A stretch of 64,000 nucleotides of DNA, from the NCBI GenBank assembly GCA_024236175.1, contig JACKKY010000001.1:744001-808000 (forward strand), in the 5' to 3' direction. The translations under genes were made by a program, and so were the position numbers. The notes beneath the pieces are model-generated. The model had not been told where the DNA came from. It saw only the letters and a program-made list of their open reading frames with translations, and did no database searches. Of this stretch, positions 57,257-64,000 are shown piece by piece. Origin of the DNA: Novosphingobium sp. (GTDB taxonomy: Bacteria; Pseudomonadota; Alphaproteobacteria; Sphingomonadales; Sphingomonadaceae). How positions within the stretch are numbered: the stretch's first letter is position 1; each line of letters opens with the position of its first letter.

Positions 57257-57943
57257 TCAGGAGTCAGCCAGCGAGTCGCCGATGCCGACCATCTTGCCGC
57301 GGGTGATGTAGACCTTGTCGCCGACCTTGGTGGTGGCAAAAACTTTCGCGGCGAAGGGCTCAGGCATGCCGATGCAGCCGTGGCTGGCGTAGCCCCACTC
57401 GACTTCGGTGGCGTGAAGCGTGATGCCGTCGTTCGTCAGCCGCTGCATGTAGGGCATCTCCGCATCATAGAGATTGGAGACGTGATGCCGCCGTTTCTGG
57501 GTGATCGGAAACACGCCGGTCGGCGTCGGCTTTTCCTCGGTGCCCAGCAGCACGGCCGCCGCGCCGATCTCGTAGCCGCCGCGGAAGATCGAGATCACCC
57601 GGGCCTCGAGATCGACGGTAACGACGATCGGGCCTTCGGGCACGTTCGCATCGTCCCAGTGCCATTCACCGTAGCGGATCGGCCCCTCGATCGGCAGGAT
57701 GCGCTTGATGACGAAGGGATCGTCCGACGCCGGCGCGGGGCTGGCTTCCGGGCTCGGCTCGGCGACAGGAGCGGCGGCGGGCTCGGCTTTCGCCAGTTGC
57801 GCTTTCGCCTGCGAGGCGGCAACCGAACTGTCCGAAAGCTCCGGCCGTTGCGGCGGTTCCGACAGCGCCATCGCGCCTGCCAGACCGACAAGGCCGAGAA
57901 AGGCCCCTGCCAGCAATTTCCTGCCGTTTACCAGACTGCGCAT
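57257..57943 (-). CDS. L,D-transpeptidase (YkuD/ErfK family)
   Basis: This 228-residue envelope protein has an N-terminal membrane anchor or signal (about 8-27), an Ala/Pro-rich linker to residue 75, and a YkuD domain: VTVDLEARVISIFRGG, GTEEKPTPTGVFPITQK and the catalytic HATEVEWGYASHGCIGM with Cys nucleophile in SHGC. It makes 3-3 cross-links or anchors proteins to peptidoglycan. It is monocistronic; its end is 8 nt from the small-protein gene on the opposite strand. A second, divergent type is encoded at 27938. Confidence 0.93.
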   Translation of the reverse strand: MRSLVNGRKLLAGAFLGLVGLAGAMALSEPPQRPELSDSSVAASQAKAQLAKAEPAAAPVAEPSPEASPAPASDDPFVIKRILPIEGPIRYGEWHWDDANVPEGPIVVTVDLEARVISIFRGGYEIGAAAVLLGTEEKPTPTGVFPITQKRRHHVSNLYDAEMPYMQRLTNDGITLHATEVEWGYASHGCIGMPEPFAAKVFATTKVGDKVYITRGKMVGIGDSLADS

Positions 57944-58057
57944 GCCATGCCTCTTAACCTAGAATCGCAAGGGCATAATCGCTCAAAAGCCCCGATTTCG
58001 CCAGCCCCGGCTTGACCGCGTTCCAGCACGGGACTCGCCGGCGCGAAAAAGTTAACG

Positions 58058-60829
58058 CTAGCCGTGCGCCCCGAATTCGTTGGCAATGGCCGTGGTTATC
58101 CGCAGCGCCAGCGAGCGGGCGCGGTCTATCGGATCGATGAAATCGCGATGGATGGCCGAATAGCCGGTCGCCCGGTCGTCGGGATAATCCGCGGGTTCGC
58201 TCACCGAAAAGTCGCCGATCGAGGGAAAGCTGGTCGGGAAAGCGCGGCGCAATTGCGCCAGCGCCTCGTCGATCCGCAGGGTGAAGACCATCTCGATCAC
58301 GTCGTCGCGGCTGATGTCGTTGGCGCGGCTGAACGGCGGCACCATCACCGCGCGCAGGAAGATGTGCTTGAACAGCGCCAGGCGCAGCGCCTGCAGCACG
58401 CCCAGGCTACGGCGCGTATGCTCGCGGTCGGGTGCCGGTGCCTCGTCGGGGATCAGCGCCAGCAGCCGGTGGAGCTTGAGCGAATCGACTCTCAGCCGCG
58501 AGGCGAGCCGGCGGAACACGCCGGTGCGGTCGTCCTTGGTGAGGTATTCGGCGAGCGTCAGGCAGGCATCGGAGATGTGCTGCTCGTTGCCGCGATAGGG
58601 GCGGCTGGCCCAGTAGGCCGAATTGAACAGCTCGCCATAGGCCGCCACGGTCTTGATGCTGGCCAGCGCGTTGGCCGCGCGCGCCAGCCGGATGAGCTGC
58701 CGCCCGCGCGAGCTGTCGCGCATCAGCGCGGCCAGTTCCTCGCGGTTGCTTTCGGCCGCGGTGCCGATCCCGGCGATTACGTTCACCGGATAGCCGAGCT
58801 GCTGGAGGACGGCGTTGTGCGGGATCGCGCGGATTTGGCGCAGGCTCATCGACCGGTCGGCCGCGAGGTCGGACTGGCGGCGCGACTTGCGTGAGCCGGT
58901 GTCGTTGAGCAGGCCGAGGCCGAACGCGGTGACGGCCCGTGCATAGGTGGCGCTGGCAAGATGCTCCTGCTGCACGCCGCGGATCGCCCGGTAGAAATCG
59001 AGGCTCAGGTCGGTGCGGCGATAGAACAGGTCGGTCGGCGCGTCCGCGTCGGCTTCGGCCGGCGGCATCTCGGCGAAGCGGGACAGCGTGGCGAACGCCA
59101 GCTCGGGTGAGCCGAAATAGAGATAGCCGTCGCCGCCCTGGAAGCTGACTTCCGGCTCCAGCCTGATACCCGCGCGCACGAAGCGGCGGCGCGCCCAGGG
59201 CGACATCGGCCATTCCAGCCGGTCCGCGAAGGAGCTGGGGTGGCTGCCGCGCCCCATGCTCTCGCCATGGGTGTTGAAGATCAGCGCCGCGACATCGGTG
59301 AGGCCGTTCGACACCATCGCTTCGGCCAGCCTGCCCTGCAGCCGCTCGATCGCCAGCGCCGCCGGGATCTGGCCGACGAAACGCCCGGCATCGGAATAGC
59401 CGGTCTGGATCGAGACGCGCCCGCGCTTCCTGGCGTAGTCGCGATAGGCTTCTTCCTGCAGCAGCGCGTCGAGGAAACGCCCGCCGTGTTCAAGCGCGCT
59501 CTCGGTCTCGAACAGCGGCGACACGTCCACCTTGTCGTCGATCCCGAACAGCTTGGCGAAATAGAGCGCCGCCAGAACGGTGGTGGGCTGCTCGCATTCG
59601 GCGACCAGCATGCGGATCGGCGCATCGGCATCGATTTGGCCGAGGATCTGCGCCATCGCGAGGAACTGGCGCACGGCGGTGCTGTTCTCGATCGCGAGCG
59701 CCGCGAAATTGGAGCGCAGCGGCTTCGCTTCGGCGACCAGCTCGCGCATGCGCATCAGCGCCGCCTGGCTGGCGAGGCTGAGCTTGCCTTCCGGATCGAT
59801 GCGGCGTCGGATCGCGTTCTGGAGCTGCGAGCTGTTCACCCGGAAATGGATCCAGCCCATGCCGAGCCCGTCGGCGCGCATGGCGGCGGCGATCACCAGC
59901 AGGTTGCGCGCCGCTTCCGGCCCGCCATGCTTCGCCTCGTTCTCCAGCTCGGCGATGATCGGCGAAAGGCTGACGATCTTGTCGGGATGCTCGGCGGTCA
60001 GGGCGTTGGCGGCATCGGACAGCGCGGCGGGATCGGACAGGTCGCCGGCGAAACGCTCCACCATCTCTTCGGTATGCTTCGCCGCCCGTTCCAGCCGTTC
60101 GGCGATTTCCGGCTCGATGTCCTTCAGGCTCGCGGCATAGCCCGCCAGCCGCCGCGCCTTCTCCACCATGCGATAGCGGATCGAGGTGGACCAGCCGATG
60201 TCGGTGCGCCCGTCCATGTCGTAGCCGACCCAGCTCGCCAGCCGCATCGGCAGCGGCCGGAAATTCTTCCAGCGCTTGGGCCAGCGGTCGCGGGCGATAT
60301 CGAACAGCAGCGTGTTGATCCGGTCGCGCGCGTCCTGCGCCCGGCCCATCGCCGCCATCACCGCCTCATGCTCGTAGTCGAGCGTGATCGTGTCGTGCCC
60401 GTTCGGCGCGGCGCAGACGGTCTCGGCGCTGAGATCGCCGCTGGAAGCCGAAGCTGCGACGGCTTCCGACTGGGCCTTGGTCAGCAGGAAAGTGGGATGC
60501 GCGGTGAAGACGATATGCGCCAGCGGCTTCTGCCAATGGGCGGCGAAAGCGGCGAAATCCTCCTCGCCCGCCACGTCGCGCAACCGCGCCTCGTTGGCAT
60601 CCGGTTCGAGCGGGTCGAGCATCCGTCGCAGGCGTACCGCCCGGGCGCGCAGCCCCTCGCATTCCATCTCCGCGACCAGCCCCTCGACATCGTCGAGCGA
60701 GAGCTCGCCGTTCTCGAGCTGGCGCGACACTTCCAGCCCGAGCTGGAAGACCGGGTTGAACAGCGGGGTTTCGGCGGTGCGCGCGTGCAGCTCCTGCAGC
60801 CGCGCGACGAGATCGGCGACCGCGGTCAT
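58058..60829 (-). CDS. ppc: Phosphoenolpyruvate carboxylase, divergent type
   Basis: The 923-residue protein is a PEPC homologue: HIVFTAHPTF with the catalytic His (111) near the N-terminus, THGESMGRGSHPSSF aligned with the mobile loop, and a C-terminal region ending ATAIANEFGAHG. It departs from the canonical enzyme: TAHPTE is TAHPTF, and the FHGRGG loop is FNTHGE, with only the second GRG retained. Oxaloacetate formation from PEP is likely but not certain. Start at 60829 overlaps the eda stop by 4 nt, placing it in the edd-glk-eda-ppc operon. Confidence 0.8.
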   Translation of the reverse strand: MTAVADLVARLQELHARTAETPLFNPVFQLGLEVSRQLENGELSLDDVEGLVAEMECEGLRARAVRLRRMLDPLEPDANEARLRDVAGEEDFAAFAAHWQKPLAHIVFTAHPTFLLTKAQSEAVAASASSGDLSAETVCAAPNGHDTITLDYEHEAVMAAMGRAQDARDRINTLLFDIARDRWPKRWKNFRPLPMRLASWVGYDMDGRTDIGWSTSIRYRMVEKARRLAGYAASLKDIEPEIAERLERAAKHTEEMVERFAGDLSDPAALSDAANALTAEHPDKIVSLSPIIAELENEAKHGGPEAARNLLVIAAAMRADGLGMGWIHFRVNSSQLQNAIRRRIDPEGKLSLASQAALMRMRELVAEAKPLRSNFAALAIENSTAVRQFLAMAQILGQIDADAPIRMLVAECEQPTTVLAALYFAKLFGIDDKVDVSPLFETESALEHGGRFLDALLQEEAYRDYARKRGRVSIQTGYSDAGRFVGQIPAALAIERLQGRLAEAMVSNGLTDVAALIFNTHGESMGRGSHPSSFADRLEWPMSPWARRRFVRAGIRLEPEVSFQGGDGYLYFGSPELAFATLSRFAEMPPAEADADAPTDLFYRRTDLSLDFYRAIRGVQQEHLASATYARAVTAFGLGLLNDTGSRKSRRQSDLAADRSMSLRQIRAIPHNAVLQQLGYPVNVIAGIGTAAESNREELAALMRDSSRGRQLIRLARAANALASIKTVAAYGELFNSAYWASRPYRGNEQHISDACLTLAEYLTKDDRTGVFRRLASRLRVDSLKLHRLLALIPDEAPAPDREHTRRSLGVLQALRLALFKHIFLRAVMVPPFSRANDISRDDVIEMVFTLRIDEALAQLRRAFPTSFPSIGDFSVSEPADYPDDRATGYSAIHRDFIDPIDRARSLALRITTAIANEFGAHG

Positions 60830-61440
60830 TGCGCCAGCGCCGCCGCCGCGCGGGCGGCCTCCTCGATCCTGGCCGGGTCGGGCGGCCCCTTGGGCACCAG
60901 CCAGCTGCCGCCGACGCAGATCACCTGATCGAGCGCCAGCCATTCCGGGGCGCTATCCTGGTTGATCCCGCCGGTGGGGCAGAAGCGCACGCCGCCGAAG
61001 GCCGCGGCTATCGCCTTGAGCGCGGAGATCCCGCCTGAAGCCTGCGCCGGGAAGAACTTGAAGCGGTTCAGCCCCAGATCGAGCCCGCGCATGATGTCTC
61101 CGGCATTGGCGGTGCCGGGCAGGAACGGGACGCCCGAAGCGACCGCCGCCTTGCCGAGCGGCTCGGTCAGCCCCGGGGAGACGATGAATTCCGCGCCCGC
61201 TTCCAGCGAGGCGTCGAGGTCGGCCGGGTTGAGGACGGTGCCTGCCCCGACGACGGCGCCATCCACCTGCTTCATCTCTCGCATCGCCTCGATGGCGCAG
61301 GGGGTGCGCAGGGTGACTTCGAGCGCCGTGATCCCGCCCGCCACCAGCGCCTGCGCGATCGGCAGCGCGTGGGAGACATCCTCTATCACCAGCGCCGGGA
61401 TGACCGGCCCCAGCCGCATGATCCCTTCGATATCGCTCAT
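60826..61440 (-). CDS. eda: 2-keto-3-deoxy-6-phosphogluconate aldolase
   Basis: This class I aldolase of 204 residues has the EVTLRT segment with the catalytic Glu, AGTVLNPADLD, SPGLTEPLGKAA, and NRFKFFPAQASGG with the Schiff-base Lys, ending with the phosphate-binding FCPTGGINQDSAPEWL. It splits KDPG into pyruvate and glyceraldehyde 3-phosphate, the last step of the Entner-Doudoroff route. Its ATG overlaps the glk stop as ATGA. Confidence 0.96.
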   Translation of the reverse strand: MSDIEGIMRLGPVIPALVIEDVSHALPIAQALVAGGITALEVTLRTPCAIEAMREMKQVDGAVVGAGTVLNPADLDASLEAGAEFIVSPGLTEPLGKAAVASGVPFLPGTANAGDIMRGLDLGLNRFKFFPAQASGGISALKAIAAAFGGVRFCPTGGINQDSAPEWLALDQVICVGGSWLVPKGPPDPARIEEAARAAAALAQ

Positions 61441-62405
61441 GATGCATGCTCCCTGGCAAAGGCGGCAGCGGCGCCGAACAGGCCCGGCTGCGGATGGGTG
61501 ATGAGCTTGACGGGCAGGCCGGCCATCATCTGCTCGTAGCGGCCCTTGAAACGGAACCGCTCGGCGAAACCGGAGCTGCGCAAGACCTCGCGAATGCGGT
61601 AGCCGAGGCCGCCGGCGATGACGACGCCGCTGGCCCCGTGAGCCAGCGCATAGTCGCCCGCCACGCTGCCCAGAGACAGGCAGAAGCGCTCGACCGCGGC
61701 GGCGCACAACGCATCCTCGCCGCTCATGCCGCGTTCCCAGATCGTCCTGTCGTCGAGCTCGGGCACGTCGCGCTTTTCAAGCACGGCCAGCGCCGCATGG
61801 ATTTCCACGACGCCGGGTCCCGACACGACGCGCTCCACCGAAACCCGGCGGTGCCGCTTGCGCAGCCGCTGGAGGATGGCGTCGTCGATGGCATCCACGG
61901 CGGCGAAATCGACATGGCCGCCTTCGGTCGCCTGGACGTGATACCCCCCGGCGAAGCGATGAAAATGGGCAACGCCGAGCCCCGTCCCGGGGCCGATCAC
62001 GCTGATCGTGCCGCTTTGCGGAAGCGGTTCGTCCGGCCCGGCCAGATGCTGGAACTGATCATCGGACACATTGGCGGCCGCATGGGCGACCGCGGCGAAA
62101 TCGTTGAGCACCATCACCCGGTCGAGCCCCAGTTGCCCGGCAAGGCGGCCGGGGTGGATCGTCCAGCTGTTGTTGGTGAGGCGCACCGTCTCGCCGCTGA
62201 CCGGCCCGGCAAGGGCGATGGCCGCGGCTTTGGGAACCGCCTGCCCCAGGCGCCGGGCGAAATCTTCCCAGGCCGTCTGCAGGCTGACGTGGTCGCCCGT
62301 CTTCAGGGTGATCGGCTCCGCCAGCGCGATCGTGCCGTCGCCTGCCACCGATGCCACGGCGAAGCGGGCATGGGTGCCGCCGATGTCGACCGCAACCAGA
62401 TCCAT
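61437..62405 (-). CDS. glk: Glucokinase
   Basis: This 322-residue Glk-type kinase has VAVDIGGTHARFAV at the N-terminus, LNDFAAVAHA with the catalytic Asp, IGPGTGLGVAHF and ATEGGHVDFA, all diagnostic of the bacterial (group B) glucokinase. It feeds glucose into the ED pathway. It lies between edd (1-nt gap) and eda (4-nt overlap), the classic sphingomonad/Zymomonas association. Confidence 0.96.
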   Translation of the reverse strand: MDLVAVDIGGTHARFAVASVAGDGTIALAEPITLKTGDHVSLQTAWEDFARRLGQAVPKAAAIALAGPVSGETVRLTNNSWTIHPGRLAGQLGLDRVMVLNDFAAVAHAAANVSDDQFQHLAGPDEPLPQSGTISVIGPGTGLGVAHFHRFAGGYHVQATEGGHVDFAAVDAIDDAILQRLRKRHRRVSVERVVSGPGVVEIHAALAVLEKRDVPELDDRTIWERGMSGEDALCAAAVERFCLSLGSVAGDYALAHGASGVVIAGGLGYRIREVLRSSGFAERFRFKGRYEQMMAGLPVKLITHPQPGLFGAAAAFAREHAS

Positions 62406-62406
62406 C

Positions 62407-64000
62407 CTATAATCCCGCCTCCGCCAGCATGGCCGAACCGCCCTGCTCGGCGCCGCAGGCGTGGTGGCGGAACATCGCGAACAGCTCGCGGCCCATGCCC
62501 ATGTCGTCCCCGGGCGCCGGAGCCGGTTCGCGGGCGGCAAGGTCGGCAGTGGTGTCCAGTGCGCCGTCCTTCGCACACAGGCGGATGACGTCTCCGTCGC
62601 GCAGCAGCGACAGCGGGCCCCGCTCTCCATTGCCGGCGCCCAGCGCCTCGGGCGTCACATGGATCGCCGCCGGCACCTTGCCCGAAGCGCCGGACATGCG
62701 CCCGTCGGTCACCAGCGCGACCTTGTGGCCGCGATCCTGCAGCACGCCGAGCGGCGGGGTGAGCTTGTGCAGTTCGGGCATGCCGTTGGCGCGCGGCCCC
62801 TGGAAGCGCACGACGACAATCACGTCGCGGTCGAGCTCGCCGGCCTTGAAGGCTTCGTTCACCGCTTCCTGGGTTTCGAACACGCGGGCCGGGGCCTCGA
62901 TCGTCCAGCGTTCTTCGTCGACCGCGCTCGTCTTGAAAGTCGCACGCCCGAGATTGCCTGCGACCAGCCGCATGCCGCCATCGGGCATGAACGGGGCGGA
63001 CACCGGGCCCAGCATCGAATCGTCGCCGCTTTCGGCCGGCGACGGACGCCATTTCAGCTCGTCGCCGTCGAGCCATGGCTCGCACGCGTAGGCGTCCATG
63101 CCTTCCGCCGCGACGGTAAGCACGTCGCGATGGGCGAGGCCGGCATCGAGCAGCTCGCGGATCACGTAACCCATGCCGCCGGCGGCATGGAAATGGTTCA
63201 CGTCGCCCGAACCGTTGGGATAGACCCGGGCGATCATCGGCACCGCCGCCGACATCTCGTCGAGGTCCTGCCAGTCGAGGACGATCCCGGCGGCGCGCGC
63301 CATCGCCGGCAGGTGGATCGCGTGATTGGTCGAGCCGCCCGTCGCCAGCAGCCCGACACAGGCATTGACGATGGCCTTCTCGTCGACGGCGCGGGACAGC
63401 GGGCGGAAATCGTTCGAATTCCTGCCGATGGCGGCGAGACGATGCACCGCCGCGCGAGTCAGCGCCTGCCTGAGCGGCGTGTTCGGCGGTACGAAAGCCG
63501 CGCCTGGGATGTGGAGTCCCATCAGCTCCATCATCATCTGGTTGGAATTGGCGGTGCCGTAGAAGGTGCAGGTGCCGGGCGAATGGTAGGACTTGCTTTC
63601 GCTTTCGAGCAGTTCCGCCCTGCCGACCTTGCCTTCGGCATAGAGCTGGCGGACCTTCTGCTTCTCCTTGTTGGCGATGCCCGACGGCATCGGCCCGGAC
63701 GGCACGAACACCGCCGGCAGGTGGCCGAAGCGCAGCGCGCCAATCAGCAGGCCCGGCACGATCTTGTCGCAGATGCCGAGCAGCGCCATGCCGTCGAACA
63801 TCGCGTGGCTCATGGCGATGGCGGTAGACAGGGCAATGGTGTCGCGGCTGAACAGCGAGAGCTCCATGCCGTCGAGGCCCTGCGTCACCCCGTCGCACAT
63901 CGCCGGAACGCCGCCCGCCACCTGCGCCGTCGCGCCCGCTTCGCGGGCGAACAGCTTCATCGCTTCGGGATAGCGGCCGTAGGGCTGATGCGCGGAAAGC
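62407..64000 (-). CDS. edd: 6-phosphogluconate dehydratase, 5' part outside window
   Basis: The coding frame runs from the stop at 62407 to the right edge without a start, so at least 531 of roughly 600 residues are present. The sequence upstream of an internal Met continues the Edd family reading (AHQPYGRYPEAMKLFAREAG), so 63960 is not the start. Cluster-binding cysteines lie in GVPAMCDGVTQG, LLGICDKIVPG and TCTFYGTANSNQ. It dehydrates 6-phosphogluconate to KDPG using a 4Fe-4S cluster. It leads the edd-glk-eda-ppc operon; zwf and pgl are probably upstream, outside the window. Confidence 0.96.
   Translation of the reverse strand, partial: LSAHQPYGRYPEAMKLFAREAGATAQVAGGVPAMCDGVTQGLDGMELSLFSRDTIALSTAIAMSHAMFDGMALLGICDKIVPGLLIGALRFGHLPAVFVPSGPMPSGIANKEKQKVRQLYAEGKVGRAELLESESKSYHSPGTCTFYGTANSNQMMMELMGLHIPGAAFVPPNTPLRQALTRAAVHRLAAIGRNSNDFRPLSRAVDEKAIVNACVGLLATGGSTNHAIHLPAMARAAGIVLDWQDLDEMSAAVPMIARVYPNGSGDVNHFHAAGGMGYVIRELLDAGLAHRDVLTVAAEGMDAYACEPWLDGDELKWRPSPAESGDDSMLGPVSAPFMPDGGMRLVAGNLGRATFKTSAVDEERWTIEAPARVFETQEAVNEAFKAGELDRDVIVVVRFQGPRANGMPELHKLTPPLGVLQDRGHKVALVTDGRMSGASGKVPAAIHVTPEALGAGNGERGPLSLLRDGDVIRLCAKDGALDTTADLAAREPAPAPGDDMGMGRELFAMFRHHACGAEQGGSAMLAEAGL

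Noticed and set aside
1..64000. tRNA, rRNA, transposases, integrases and phage genes
   Set aside because: I looked through the intergenic gaps and translations and saw none. Short or degenerate RNA genes could still be missed without a covariance search.

Overview
The window looks like chromosomal DNA of a high-GC alphaproteobacterium of the order Sphingomonadales (Novosphingobium, Erythrobacteraceae or a relative). The clues are the Entner-Doudoroff cluster edd-glk-eda followed by a divergent ppc, the DUF465/DUF1465 small proteins next to ptsP, and catabolic operons rich in SDRs, P450, LLM monooxygenase and TetR regulators. The genus is an inference. I found no tRNA, rRNA, CRISPR array, insertion sequence or phage.

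Left part (1-28 kb) is accessory and catabolic. A long minus-strand operon (12613 down to about 5312) encodes a DUF1214 protein, SDR, sulfotransferase, zinc alcohol dehydrogenase, VOC protein, Gfo/Idh/MocA oxidoreductase, carboxymuconolactone-decarboxylase-like protein and MBL hydrolase. It is divergent from a TetR regulator at 12724. A second operon (2807 to 373: SDR, lipocalin-like protein, chloramphenicol-phosphotransferase-like kinase) is divergent from another SDR. Both divergent promoters carry the same dyad, GATAG-N6-CTATC, so I infer one TetR regulon. Next come a P450/FAH-family/DUF1643 block, two housekeeping-like genes on the plus strand, and a three-gene oxygenase operon (TauD dioxygenase, LLM monooxygenase, SDR) divergent from a second TetR. 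Last is an operon of cytochrome c, XdhC-like, MobA-like, secreted esterase-like and Old Yellow Enzyme genes, downstream of a third TetR.

Two low-GC islands (about 3.69-5.29 kb and 21.39-21.74 kb) interrupt this region. Each holds an orphan gene, and both are bounded by the same two short sequences in the same order and orientation.

Middle part (28-46 kb) is mostly core: L,D-transpeptidase, intracellular PHA depolymerase, ABC exporter, M13 peptidase, uppP, a lipoprotein, ppk2, rpmG, lolA, xthA, ribA (apparently lacking a normal start codon), GNAT, beta-helix protein, ydcH, TerC, EamA transporter and DUF2254. REP-like palindromes cluster at 42.7-45.7 kb around a small GIY-YIG nuclease gene.

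Right part (45.7-64 kb) is core: nadA with a dyad over its promoter, glpK, DUF1465 and two divergent DUF465 genes, ptsP, rodZ-like, cpoB, tilS, a YkuD L,D-transpeptidase, a divergent ppc, and eda-glk-edd, with edd running off the right edge.

The observations most worth following are the GIY-YIG gene nested in REP-like palindromes, the paired low-GC islands, the shared TetR operator, and the CTG-initiated ribA.
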